The notes: generated by a model from the sequence alone, not told the origin. DNA of 64,000 nucleotides from G963676095 sp963676095 (GCA_963676095.1 OY781040.1:5952001-6016000), one strand, 5' to 3'. Counted from the first letter of the stretch, positions 27,485 through 36,458 are shown. Program-made: numbers and translations.

Positions 27485-28669
27485 ATGGTAAAAGGCGCCG
27501 ATAAAGAAATATGGCTCAACGCTGCCGTTGCCGGTAGCCTTTGGGCTGCTTTTGAAATCGTGATCGGAAGTTTTCTTCATAATATCCGCTTCCCGTTTAC
27601 GGGGTTTGTCATGGCCTCGGCCGGAGTAATTCTGATGACCGCCTTTTCTGTCCGTTGGAAAAACAGGGGTGTCTTCTGGAGGGCAGGACTGGTATGTGCC
27701 CTGATGAAATCCATTTCTCCGGGTGGGATTATTCTCGGTCCGATGATCGGTATTATGACGGAAGCGTTACTTTTTCAAGTTATGGTAAGCATTATGGGAC
27801 TTAACCTGGTCGGTTATATCCTTGGGGGAACGGGAGCCCTTCTTTCCCTGCTCCTGCAAAAAGTAACAGGATTACTTATTATGTACGGCCTTGATTTTGT
27901 AACTATTCTGGACAACACGGTCCGTTTTTCCATGCATCTGCTCAATATAGAAGGAACAGATCCCCTCAATGTCCTCTACCTGCTTGTCGGACTGCTTTCC
28001 GTGACCGGAATATTGGCTGCGCTGACGGGATATTTTATAGGCCACAGATCAAAAGGGATCTTTATCGGGGAAACACTGCTTGCTGAGAGCGACATGCAAA
28101 AAAGACTGCCTGAAATACAAATGACCCGGGAAAAGAAACCGGGCAGTGTCGTACTTCTTTTTCTGGTTCTTGGATTCATCGTGGCAAGCATGATTATCTT
28201 CTCTCAGAACAACCTTTTGTATTCGTCCCTGATTATAATATTTTTTCTTGTCTTTAATCTGTTGGTCAATCCGGAAATCCTTCGTCCCCTGAAAAAACCG
28301 GTGATCTGGTTCAATTTTATAATCCTGCTGGTTTTTTCCACGTTTTTATTCGATTACCGGAATTCAGGAATAGGCTTATCAGCACAGGGGGTAATGGCCG
28401 GTATCGGGATGATTTACCGCGCGATGGTAATTGTATGCGGATTTGCCATGATCAGCAGGGAACTGCAAAATCCGATTATTCGGAATTTTCTTAGTTCAAA
28501 CGGATTTGAACCGCTTTATGAGGCCTTGCAGGCTGGATTTTTTATTTTGCCTGAATTAATGAACAACCTGCCTCCTTTCCGGGAGATCAGGCTACACCCG
28601 TTGAGGTCGCTTTGTGAACAGATCAGCAAAGCCGACCGGATAAGCCGTGATCTTGCGGATAAAAAATAA
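27485..28669 (+). CDS. ECF-transporter-like membrane protein, apparent S-like plus T-like (CbiQ-like) fusion
   Basis: The 394-aa protein has about six transmembrane helices in residues 5-185, with a Gly-rich loop (ISPGGIILGPMIGIMTEALL) like that of vitamin or metal S components. A charged linker follows (about 195-225), then a second membrane part (225-394). That part contains YRAMVIVCGFAMISREL and a cytosolic helical end (ALQAGFFILPELMNN), which recalls the CbiQ/EcfT coupling domain. No ATPase is adjacent. The orphan ABC ATPase at 20796 is the nearest candidate partner. The fused architecture is my reading of hydrophobicity and short motifs, not a confirmed domain hit. Confidence 0.6.
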   Translation: MVKGADKEIWLNAAVAGSLWAAFEIVIGSFLHNIRFPFTGFVMASAGVILMTAFSVRWKNRGVFWRAGLVCALMKSISPGGIILGPMIGIMTEALLFQVMVSIMGLNLVGYILGGTGALLSLLLQKVTGLLIMYGLDFVTILDNTVRFSMHLLNIEGTDPLNVLYLLVGLLSVTGILAALTGYFIGHRSKGIFIGETLLAESDMQKRLPEIQMTREKKPGSVVLLFLVLGFIVASMIIFSQNNLLYSSLIIIFFLVFNLLVNPEILRPLKKPVIWFNFIILLVFSTFLFDYRNSGIGLSAQGVMAGIGMIYRAMVIVCGFAMISRELQNPIIRNFLSSNGFEPLYEALQAGFFILPELMNNLPPFREIRLHPLRSLCEQISKADRISRDLADKK

Positions 28670-28782
28670 CCTGAAACGGGCAATGAAGGGCAACCTTCAA
28701 TTGCAAAAGTATGATTGTAATGTTTAATGATCAATAATAGCTTATCAATTACTTAGCTGGGTTCTCCTATCACATGTTTATG

Positions 28783-28813
28783 GCCCGGGATCCTACTCCC
28801 GGGCTATTTTTTT
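28783..28813 (+). terminator. Intrinsic terminator after the TonB-ECF operon
   Basis: An 8-bp GC stem (GCCCGGGA / TCCCGGGC, loop TCCTAC) is followed by TATTTTTTTG, about 115 bp after the ECF-like stop codon. Confidence 0.85.
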
Positions 28814-28823
28814 GATCTTTCCT

Positions 28824-28841
28824 AAAATACATTTATGTAGA
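28824..28841. promoter_or_regulatory. TAC-N6-GTA inverted repeat upstream of the porin
   Basis: AAAATACATTTATGTAGAAA contains ATAC-N6-GTAG. It is centred 31 bp (about three helical turns) from the perfect copy at 28853. Confidence 0.45.
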
Positions 28842-28852
28842 AATCGCCGGGA

Positions 28853-28876
28853 ATATCCTACGAAGATGTAGGATAT
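28853..28876. promoter_or_regulatory. Perfect inverted repeat ATATCCTAC-N6-GTAGGATAT (candidate operator)
   Basis: Two perfect 9-bp arms are separated by six bases, with no T-run, so it is not a terminator. It is the strongest member of the TAC-N6-GTA family found otherwise only at the divergent modE-like control region. It lies about 185 bp upstream of the porin start and would suit a dimeric winged-helix repressor such as the ModE-like protein. Confidence 0.65.
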
Positions 28877-29038
28877 CTTTCTTTTGAATAGCGTAAGTGA
28901 TTGATATTTATATTTAAGTCGATTATGGTACAGTAGTTGAAAATCCGTTATTCAAAAATATGAATAATGATATTTTCTCGTTAAACTAGTCAGATTGACC
29001 TGGCTGAAATGAAGTTTTCAATAACTAAAAACAATCAC

Positions 29039-30238
29039 ATGAACAAAAATCAAAACACCACCCGGATTTTAGCCGTAATGGTTATGGCATCAGTTTTATT
29101 CTATACTGGAGTTTCTGCTCAGGAAAAAGATAAAACATCAGCATTTCTGACTTCGCTGACAAAGATCAATAAAGAAAAGTTATTCACTCCGATTGTCTCA
29201 ATCGAAACATGGGGCACTTATTCGATGGGAGAAGAGAAAAGCGGTGTTAAATATGCCGATCGCCCTGACATTTCTTTCAGAAGGCTCCGGTTGGGGGCCA
29301 AGGGAGATCCCTATAGCTGGCTCAGTTATGAAATCGAACTGAACCTTGACCGGCTCGGGGAAGATAGTTATGCTTCGACTAAAGGGTCGTATTGCGGCCT
29401 GGATATCTGGAAAGCATACATCACCGCCAAGCTTTTAAAAAACAGCGACCTGCTTTACCTGCATACGGGTTATTACTGGGCCGCCGTTAGCCGTCAGTAT
29501 AATACCAGTCCGTGGGCAGTAGGTTCGTTTGATAAGACCAGGGCCTGTTGGTATATGAGGAACTTCATGACCGGGAAAGGTAATGGTATTGAAAGCGGTT
29601 TTGGACTGGGAGGACTCAAGAACTACAAGAACTTCGGGGTCAGTTACCGCGCCGGCGTTTATTCACCGTCAGCCTATGAAAGCGCTACTAAAGCCAATCT
29701 GCTTTATACCGGACGGTTAATGCTGTCGTTCGGTGATCCGGAAGAAAAATCCTACAAATTTATGCTTTCCGGCAACCAGTGGAGAAAGCGCAACGGAGTA
29801 ACCCTTGGTTTTGGTGGATCGAGCCAGGGAAAGGTCAACGCCTCTGATGCTGTGTTCTTTGATAAATCGTTTACCTACGGGTCGGATATCCTTATTAATT
29901 ATGCAGGACTTGCTATCAGCGGGGAATATTTTGAGATGAAGCGTGAAGCGGGAGGCTATGATGATTTCAAAGGAAAAGAATGGAACATCACTGCAGGTTA
30001 CAACTTTATAATCGGCTCAACCTTCCTGGAACCTTCGTTTACTTATGAGAAATATAAAGGGGAAGGTGCAAAAGCGCTTTATAAGTACATTGGGGACGAT
30101 AAAACTTATGATATCGGCATTAACTGGTACCTGAATAAAGACAAACTAAAACTGGCAGCCCACTATGTAAATCAGGCAGGTTCCATCTCTTCTAATGTGG
30201 GCGATTACCTGGGACTTGCACTTCAGTTCAGGTTGTAG
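29039..30238 (+). CDS. Outer-membrane porin (phosphate-selective porin O/P-like)
   Basis: From ATG 29039 (MNKNQNTTRIL) the 399-aa protein has a signal peptide ending VSAQ. It then shows features of the Bacteroidota porin O/P family: IETWGTYS, ISFRRLRLGAKG, and repeated barrel strands ending YLGLALQFRL with a C-terminal leucine. Such porins pass anions. It is next to molybdate ABC genes and behind two TAC-N6-GTA sites, so a role in oxyanion entry is likely but inferred. An earlier in-frame ATG at 29009 adds only ten residues. Confidence 0.8.
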   Translation: MNKNQNTTRILAVMVMASVLFYTGVSAQEKDKTSAFLTSLTKINKEKLFTPIVSIETWGTYSMGEEKSGVKYADRPDISFRRLRLGAKGDPYSWLSYEIELNLDRLGEDSYASTKGSYCGLDIWKAYITAKLLKNSDLLYLHTGYYWAAVSRQYNTSPWAVGSFDKTRACWYMRNFMTGKGNGIESGFGLGGLKNYKNFGVSYRAGVYSPSAYESATKANLLYTGRLMLSFGDPEEKSYKFMLSGNQWRKRNGVTLGFGGSSQGKVNASDAVFFDKSFTYGSDILINYAGLAISGEYFEMKREAGGYDDFKGKEWNITAGYNFIIGSTFLEPSFTYEKYKGEGAKALYKYIGDDKTYDIGINWYLNKDKLKLAAHYVNQAGSISSNVGDYLGLALQFRL

Positions 30239-30394
30239 CTATTTAAGTAACGGCCCGTTTTTAAGGATGATGACCTGTCCTTTTGATTTGTTCCGGATAT
30301 GTGATTTGTCTTTGTGTTATTTTTTTATCGGAAACATTTAGCTTTTTGTTTTTATCTATAGAAAAGATTTAATTTTAAAACAATTTATAAACAT

Positions 30395-31204
30395 ATGAAA
30401 AACGCATTCAAAAAGGTAACCATTATTCTGTTGGCAGTACTTGTCACAAACATGATGTTTTCCTGTAACGGGGGAAGCAGGAAAAGTGAGGCACCTTCAG
30501 GGACGACAGCGCCGGAAATCACCATGATGGTGTTTGCTGCCGCCAGTCTGACTGACGTTTTGTCTGAGTTAATCGATTCATTTAAGGTCGGTCATCAGGT
30601 CCGGATAAATACCAATATGGCTTCCAGTGGTACGTTGGCCAGACAGATAGAACAGGGAGGGACGCCCGACTTGTTTATATCCGCCAGCAAGAAGTGGGCA
30701 GATTATGTCGACAGTATAGGTTTTGTAGTAAAACCATACAAAGAGGTTATTGCCCATAATGATCTGGTACTGATTGCACCGAACGATAGCAAGCTGGAAA
30801 CGGTTAAAGTAGATAGTTCCATGAATATTATGCCTGTGCTGGGAAGCAACAGGCTTTCCATGGGAGACCCGGCACATGTTCCCGCAGGGCAATATGCCAG
30901 GCAGGCCCTGGAATATTTTGGATTGTATCAGAAACTGACCGGGAAGCTGCTTCCTGCAAAGGATGTCCGGTCTGCATTGATGGTTGTTGAGCTGGGAGAA
31001 TCTCCACTGGGAATTGTTTACCGTACCGATGCCCAAAAATCCGCTAAAGTTAAAATTGTCGGGGTTTTCCCTGACAGGTCCCATAAACCGATCGTTTATG
31101 TATCAACAATCTGTAAGGAAAGCGAATTGTCAAAAGAGTTTTATGATTACCTGAAATCGGACAAGGCGAAACCAGTCTGGGCAAAATACGGATTTAATAA
31201 TTAG
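30395..31204 (+). CDS. modA: Molybdate ABC transporter substrate-binding lipoprotein
   Basis: The 269-aa protein has a lipoprotein signal (LVTNMMFSCNGG, lipobox Cys about residue 28) and the ModA pattern: FAAASLTDVL, NMASSGTLARQIEQGGTPDLFISAS (contiguous family block), VLIAPNDS, MGDPAHVPAGQYA and PLGIVYRTDA. It delivers molybdate or tungstate to ModB. A repeat block begins at its own stop codon and separates it from modB by about 530 bp, which is unusual for a mod operon. Confidence 0.93.
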   Translation: MKNAFKKVTIILLAVLVTNMMFSCNGGSRKSEAPSGTTAPEITMMVFAAASLTDVLSELIDSFKVGHQVRINTNMASSGTLARQIEQGGTPDLFISASKKWADYVDSIGFVVKPYKEVIAHNDLVLIAPNDSKLETVKVDSSMNIMPVLGSNRLSMGDPAHVPAGQYARQALEYFGLYQKLTGKLLPAKDVRSALMVVELGESPLGIVYRTDAQKSAKVKIVGVFPDRSHKPIVYVSTICKESELSKEFYDYLKSDKAKPVWAKYGFNN

Positions 31205-31715
31205 TGAACTGGCGAACTGGTGGATTGGTGAGTGAAAGAATGATTGAATGAGAGAATTGGAACCCAAATAATAGGCACAGAAGCAATAGCTGTTTGAAAG
31301 TTTGAATGTCCGAATGTTTGACGCTTCGCGGTTAAGGATGAGAATATATATTCATTGTGAATTAATGAGTTGGTGAATTGGTGAATTGGAAGAAAGACAA
31401 AGATCAGGTAACCGCAACAACATTCAAACAACGAAGTATCAAACTTTCAAACGGCGTAGCCTCAAACGGCAGGAACAATGTTAACCATATTAACAATGAT
31501 AATCATATAGACACATTATGTGTTGGTGAGTTGGCGAACTGGTGAATTGGTGAGTGATGGAATTGAAAAAACAAGGGTATGGAACCTGAACAATAGAAAC
31601 AAAAGTAACCACAGAAACCGAAAAACTTTGTGTCTTCGTGCCTTTGTGTTCTGTTTAACAACAGTAACAATGTTAACCATATTAACAATAGAAACTATTC
31701 TTCGTGTCTTTGTAA
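31202..31715 (+). repeat. Modular intergenic repeat block C, inside the mod operon
   Basis: The block begins at the modA stop codon (TAGTGAACTGGCGAACTGG). It contains GAGTGAAAGAATGATTG, GTTTGAAAGTTTGAATGTC, GACGCTTCGCGGTTAAGG, CAACGAAGTATCAAAC, GGCGTAGCCTCAAACGG, GTTGGTGAGTTGGCG, AAAGTAACCACAGAAACC and TTTGTGTCTTCGTGCC. Positions 31243-31457 are nearly identical to 11862-12070. It reads in the direction of modA and ends about 15 bp before modB. Confidence 0.85.
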
Positions 31716-31731
31716 CCGGAATTAAAAAGAG

Positions 31732-32424
31732 ATGATCGATTTTTTCAAATTTAATGAAGCAGAAATTGAAGCCATCAGGCTCTCTGTCGAGGTTGCCGTT
31801 TATTGTGCGGTAGTATCATTGCCGCTGGCCCTGGTATTGGGCTATGTTTTAGCGAGGTATGAATTTCCCGGGAAATCGGTAGCTGAGAGCCTGATCCACC
31901 TTCCGCTGGTGATGCCCCCGGTAACGACAGGCTATCTGTTGCTCCTGCTTTTTGGGACGAGGGGCATATTCGGGAAATGGCTGTTCAGCCTTTTGGGAAT
32001 CCGGATTGCTTTTACCTTTCCTGCAGCGGTGATTGCCTCTGTGTTTGTTTCATTTCCTTTGATTGTCAGATCGATACGAACTTCCATGGAAATGGTCGAT
32101 CCCGGCCTGGAAGATGCTTCCCGCATCCTGGGGGCGGGCAAGATCAAGACATTCTTCCGGATCACTATTCCATTGGCATTACCAGGGATCGTTTCCGGAA
32201 CAATCCTGGCTTTTGCCCGGTCGTTGGGTGAATTTGGCGCAACCATAACGTTTGCCGGAAATATAGAGGGAGAGACACAGACTCTCCCTCTTGCTGTTTA
32301 TGCTTATATGCAGATCCCCGGAAAAGAAGGAGCCACGCTCAGGCTTGTGCTTGTTTCTGTCCTGGTTTCATTTATGGCTATGGCATTTTCAGAGTTGTTC
32401 ATAAAAAAAATGAAACACTCATGA
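31732..32424 (+). CDS. modB: Molybdate ABC transporter permease
   Basis: The 230-aa inner-membrane protein has about five to six helices and the binding-protein-dependent transport signature EDASRILGAGKIKTFFRITIP (EAA loop), followed by RSLGEFGATITFAGNI, typical of ModB. Its stop overlaps the modC start (ATGA). It forms the channel for the ModA/ModC system. Confidence 0.95.
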   Translation: MIDFFKFNEAEIEAIRLSVEVAVYCAVVSLPLALVLGYVLARYEFPGKSVAESLIHLPLVMPPVTTGYLLLLLFGTRGIFGKWLFSLLGIRIAFTFPAAVIASVFVSFPLIVRSIRTSMEMVDPGLEDASRILGAGKIKTFFRITIPLALPGIVSGTILAFARSLGEFGATITFAGNIEGETQTLPLAVYAYMQIPGKEGATLRLVLVSVLVSFMAMAFSELFIKKMKHS

Positions 32425-33503
32425 TTGAAGTAAATATCAGGCTTAAACGGGATAATTTCGATGTGATTGTCAATGAAACTTTTGGAGAGGGTATTACCGG
32501 TATTTTCGGCCCGAGCGGATCGGGAAAGACTTCGCTTCTCAATTCAATATCAGGACTGGCAATTCCAGCGGAAGGAGAGATTGCCGTAAACGGGAAACCT
32601 GTTTTCAGTTCTTCCCGGAAAATCCGGGTTCCTGTGGAGAAACGCCGCATCGGGTATGTCTTTCAGGAAGGACGGTTGTTCCCGCATATGACTGTAGAGA
32701 AAAACCTGTTGTATGGAGCCGGAAAGAAAGGAAAGGGAATGCCGGGATTTAGCAGGATCGTGGAGCTGCTTAACCTTTCCCATCTTCTGCACAGCCGTCC
32801 ATCCAACATATCAGGAGGGGAACGGCAACGGACAGCCCTGGGAAGGGCATTGCTTTCATCGCCTGAACTGCTTTTGCTGGATGAGCCTTTTTCTGCTGTC
32901 GATGCCGGTTTAAGGGACCAGATCCTGCCTTTTCTACTGAAAATCCATAAGACGGTAAAGATTCCCATGTTGGTAGTCAGTCATGATATAACCGACCTTT
33001 TGAAACTGACAAACAGGCTTTGTCTGATCAGGCAGGGACAAGTAATCGGTCATGACGATTATCACCATCTCATACGGAGGAAGGAAATTCAGGATATTTT
33101 CAGCAACAATTCGTTGATCAACTCGGTCAACATGAAAGTAAGCCGCATTAACCGGGAATCCGGATTAACGGTGCTGACAGCGGGAGAAACGGGAAATGAG
33201 ATGAAGGTGCTTTGTGAAAAGAGCAAAACCGGGTATGCTTTAGGTGAAGAATTAAAAATATTTATCCGGCCGGATGATATTGCCTTATCTGTATCACGGC
33301 TGGAAAATATTACCATACAAAACCAACTGGAGGGTATTATTACTGAAATAATCGAGCGTGACAATGTTATGCTTTGTATTGTCGATACCGGATTTCCTCT
33401 CGTGGTCGAGATTACCTCGGAATCGCTCAAACGGATGAGAATTACAAAGGGGATGGTGGTTTGGTGCCTATTCAAATCAGTTGCCATCGACGTTGCAGGA
33501 TAA
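32421..33503 (+). CDS. modC: Molybdate ABC transporter ATP-binding protein
   Basis: The 360-aa protein has an ABC ATPase with Walker A GPSGSGKT, signature NISGGERQRTALGRAL, Walker B LLLLDEPFSAVD and H-loop VVSHD. A C-terminal TOBE/Mop domain follows (about residues 290-355; NQLEGIITEIIERDN) that binds molybdate for feedback. It overlaps modB by 4 bp, and the molbindin gene is 37 bp downstream. Confidence 0.95.
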   Translation: MIEVNIRLKRDNFDVIVNETFGEGITGIFGPSGSGKTSLLNSISGLAIPAEGEIAVNGKPVFSSSRKIRVPVEKRRIGYVFQEGRLFPHMTVEKNLLYGAGKKGKGMPGFSRIVELLNLSHLLHSRPSNISGGERQRTALGRALLSSPELLLLDEPFSAVDAGLRDQILPFLLKIHKTVKIPMLVVSHDITDLLKLTNRLCLIRQGQVIGHDDYHHLIRRKEIQDIFSNNSLINSVNMKVSRINRESGLTVLTAGETGNEMKVLCEKSKTGYALGEELKIFIRPDDIALSVSRLENITIQNQLEGIITEIIERDNVMLCIVDTGFPLVVEITSESLKRMRITKGMVVWCLFKSVAIDVAG

Positions 33504-33540
33504 TTGGGATATGGAAACATTTTTATCAGGGAAGTAACCC

Positions 33541-33942
33541 ATGAACAGCCTGTCAGGAAAAATAAGAAAGTTAACCACATCTGGTAATATTACAATGGTT
33601 GATGTTGACATTGACCAAATTACGATGACCGCAATTGTTATAGGTCAGCCGGATCAGGAAAATTGCCTGTGTGAGGGTAGTGAAATTGGTTTACTCTTCA
33701 ATGAATCGGAAGTTTCGATTGCAAGGATCGGGAATTCGCAAATCAGTATGAATAACCAGATTCCGTGTTCTATAGGAGAGATGGAAGAAGGGGCAATATT
33801 CACAAAAGTAAAACTTGAATTTGCAGGGCAAAGAATATTTTCTTTGATAACGACCCGCGCTTCCAGAAGATTGAACCTCCGGAGAGGTGAAACGGTACTG
33901 GCGCTGATCAAAACCAACGAAGTTTTTCTGAAATATCAATAA
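33541..33942 (+). CDS. Free-standing molbindin (two Mop/TOBE domains)
   Basis: The 133-aa protein is made of two Mop-like repeats: MNSLSGKIRKLTTSG to about 65, and NNQIPCSIGEMEEGAIFTKV to the end, with the final AGQRIFSLITTRAS and LALIKTNEVFL. Two-Mop proteins bind or store molybdate or tungstate. Here it may also supply the sensing that the Mop-less ModE-type regulator at 24111 lacks. It is in line with modC and the second ABC set. Confidence 0.88.
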   Translation: MNSLSGKIRKLTTSGNITMVDVDIDQITMTAIVIGQPDQENCLCEGSEIGLLFNESEVSIARIGNSQISMNNQIPCSIGEMEEGAIFTKVKLEFAGQRIFSLITTRASRRLNLRRGETVLALIKTNEVFLKYQ

Positions 33943-33993
33943 TTGCCTGGTTATTTCAACAGGACGGCGGATATTTCTTTATCATTTGAATTC

Positions 33994-34866
33994 ATGGACA
34001 TTGAATTAAACATATCAAAAAAATTATGCACCTCTTCCGGCGAATTCATCCTGAAGGCCGATTTGGCTATAAAGGGAAACGAACTGGTCGCTTTTTTCGG
34101 CCCGTCCGGTGTCGGTAAAACCACGTTGCTACGTATTATAGCAGGATTGACCGACGCTGATGAGGGTTACCTGAAAGTTGACGGGAGAACGTGGTTCGAT
34201 TCGGTAAGCCGGATCAATCTTTCTCCTCAAAAGAGAAAAGTAGGTTTTGTCTTTCAGAACTATGCCCTTTTTCCCAACATGTCGGTCCTTGAAAACATCC
34301 GGTTTGCACAATCAAAACAGGATAAAAAGTATTTATGTGAATTGCTTGAAATTCTGGGGCTGGAAAAACTGAAAAACAGGAAACCGGCAATGCTTTCAGG
34401 GGGACAACAGCAACGGGTGGCACTGGCCCGGGCATTGGCAAGAAAGCCGGATATCCTGCTCCTGGATGAACCGCTCTCCGCTCTCGATCAGGAAATGCGG
34501 ACTGTCCTCCAGAATGAAATCATGCAGGTACATAACAGATGGAATATCACGTCGATACTGGTTAGTCACGATCTTCCGGAAGTCTTCAGGTTATGCAGCC
34601 GGGTTATCGTTTTAAAAAACGGTAAGGTCACCGGCGATGGCAATCCTTTTGATATTTTCAACCGGAACAAAATCAGCGGGAAAGTCCGTTTTGTTGCTGA
34701 AGTATTAAAGGTGGAACAGGAAGAGGTAATCAATATCCTGACCTTACTGATTGGTAACTCTCCTGTGAAGGTAGCTGTTTGCAATGATGACGCTGTAAAT
34801 TATGCCCCCGGAGATCATGTCCTTGTTGTATCAAAAGCCTTTAACCCGATAATACAAAAACTTTAA
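33994..34866 (+). CDS. Second oxyanion ABC transporter ATP-binding protein
   Basis: From ATG 33994 (MDIELNISKKLC) the protein is 290 aa. The frame opens earlier at 33943, but that would give a non-homologous N-terminus. Walker A GPSGVGKTTLL, signature MLSGGQQQRVALARAL, Walker B ILLLDEPLSALD and H-loop LVSHD are present, and a short C-terminal regulatory tail follows. It pairs with the binding protein and permease directly downstream. The three form a ModABC-like or Wtp-like importer distinct from ModABC. Confidence 0.88.
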   Translation: MDIELNISKKLCTSSGEFILKADLAIKGNELVAFFGPSGVGKTTLLRIIAGLTDADEGYLKVDGRTWFDSVSRINLSPQKRKVGFVFQNYALFPNMSVLENIRFAQSKQDKKYLCELLEILGLEKLKNRKPAMLSGGQQQRVALARALARKPDILLLDEPLSALDQEMRTVLQNEIMQVHNRWNITSILVSHDLPEVFRLCSRVIVLKNGKVTGDGNPFDIFNRNKISGKVRFVAEVLKVEQEEVINILTLLIGNSPVKVAVCNDDAVNYAPGDHVLVVSKAFNPIIQKL

Positions 34867-34903
34867 ATTAAGCAGATTAACAATTAAACTAAAATTGAAG
34901 GAA

Positions 34904-35638
34904 ATGAACTATCTGAGAAAAATTTCAGTTGTCTGCCTGCTGTTAATTGCAGCAACGCAGCTAATGGCCCAGGAACTGATGATAGCTGCCGGGGCCGGGT
35001 ATAAAAGACCGGTAACGGAAGTCGTTGCCGCTTTTGAAAAAAGTTCCGGAATTAAAGTCGACGCCGTTTTCGGAAATATCCAGATGGTCGCCAGCCAGGC
35101 GAAACAAACAGGGGAGATAAGCTGCATCATCGGGGATAAAAAGTTCCTCGGAAATATTGAGCCGACAGTATCGTTTTCCGGTTATACCACAATTGGAAAA
35201 GGAATTATGGTACTTGCTTTCAGAAAGGGCATTGAACTTTCTTCCCCGGCTGACCTGCTGACAGAAAAAGTACATTCGGTTTTTATGCCCCGGGAAGGAA
35301 AAGCAATATACGGGATAGCCGGTATGGAGGCCATCAAATCCTATGGATATTCAGAAACGCTTTCAGGAAAGCTGACCCAGGTCGCCACGGTACCTCAGGT
35401 TGTGTCCTATCTTTTGACAGGAGAAGCTGATGCCGGCTTTATTAACCTGACGGAGGCCCTTGCCAACAAAGATAAGCTGGGCGGTTACCTGGTAATTCCC
35501 GATGACAAATACAAGGAAATCATCATTGTTGCCGGTGTGGTAAAAGGCTTTCAGGACAATCCTGATTTGAAAAAGTTCAGTGATTTTCTGCAATCCGGTG
35601 AAGCACAGGCTATCTTTCAGAAATATGGATTAAAATGA
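34904..35638 (+). CDS. Second ModA-like substrate-binding protein
   Basis: The ATG at 34904 (MNYLRKISVVCLLLIAATQL) gives 244 aa with a cleavable signal ending LMAQ, unlike the lipoprotein ModA upstream. The ModA fold is seen in LMIAAGAGYKRPVTEVVAAFEKSSG (first helix block), IMVLAFRKG, GKAIYGIAG and GFINLTEAL. The residues that would contact the anion cannot be aligned by eye. Tungstate, molybdate or another oxyanion are all possible. Confidence 0.85.
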   Translation: MNYLRKISVVCLLLIAATQLMAQELMIAAGAGYKRPVTEVVAAFEKSSGIKVDAVFGNIQMVASQAKQTGEISCIIGDKKFLGNIEPTVSFSGYTTIGKGIMVLAFRKGIELSSPADLLTEKVHSVFMPREGKAIYGIAGMEAIKSYGYSETLSGKLTQVATVPQVVSYLLTGEADAGFINLTEALANKDKLGGYLVIPDDKYKEIIIVAGVVKGFQDNPDLKKFSDFLQSGEAQAIFQKYGLK

Positions 35639-35657
35639 ACAGTAAAATATTTTCCGA

Positions 35658-36368
35658 ATGACTTACGGTCAGTTATTGCATCAATATTTTATTCATCCGG
35701 CGATCGGTCTGACGCTGAGGGCAACCGTTCTGGCGATGGTGCTCCAGCTCTTGATCGGATTGCCGGTTGGTTTGTACCTGGCAGGCAGGAAAAACCTGTG
35801 GCGTGCTGTTTCCGAAATAATAGTGACATTGCCGATGATTTTTCCTCCAATGGCTTTAGGATTTTTTCTTCTTTTATTGTTAGGCAAGAATGGGATGATT
35901 GGTCATTTTTTCCTGAAAGTTTTTCGTTTAAAGATTATTTTTTCATTCTGGGGAGTGCTGGTCGCTACCTTTATCGTAGGATTGCCGTTTATGGCAAAAA
36001 GCGTGCAGGCCGCTCGTCAGCAACTGGATAATTCACTGATTGAAGCAGCTTCAACCCTTGGAAAAACAAAATGGCAGATAACCCGAAGGGTCGTACTTCC
36101 AAATATCCGAAACGGGATCCTTGCCGGGGTTTTGCTTTCTTTTGGCCGGTCTGTTGGCGAAGTCGGCATAACCCTTATGCTTGGAGGCAATATTATTGGC
36201 CGTACGGAAACTCTTTCCCTGGCAATTTATAATGCCGTATTTGAGGGCGAGTTTCAGAAAGCTGCCATCTTTTCAGTTATTTTATCTGTCCTTTCCATTT
36301 TCATATTGCTCGTCCTGAATTTCATAAACAGGGATAAAATCCCGAACTTTAGCATGAACGGGAAATGA
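35658..36368 (+). CDS. Second ModB-like ABC permease
   Basis: The 236-aa protein has about six membrane helices, the EAA loop LIEAASTLGKTKWQITRRVV and FGRSVGEVGITLMLGGNIIG, the ModB/CysTW-type hallmark. It is 20 bp downstream of the second binding protein and completes the second importer. Confidence 0.9.
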   Translation: MTYGQLLHQYFIHPAIGLTLRATVLAMVLQLLIGLPVGLYLAGRKNLWRAVSEIIVTLPMIFPPMALGFFLLLLLGKNGMIGHFFLKVFRLKIIFSFWGVLVATFIVGLPFMAKSVQAARQQLDNSLIEAASTLGKTKWQITRRVVLPNIRNGILAGVLLSFGRSVGEVGITLMLGGNIIGRTETLSLAIYNAVFEGEFQKAAIFSVILSVLSIFILLVLNFINRDKIPNFSMNGK

Positions 36369-36458
36369 TGCATGGTCCGGTTTTGGAATGGTTTTAATTT
36401 TTCGTGGAACGATAACCTGGATTTTTCTGATTTTTAAATAATTATTCAAGATAAAAAG

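Noticed and set aside
26834..27580. Long minus-strand frame (248 aa) opposite the TonB receptor and ECF-like genes
   Set aside because: It crosses the ends of two well-supported plus-strand genes and has no recognisable motif. It is a shadow frame.
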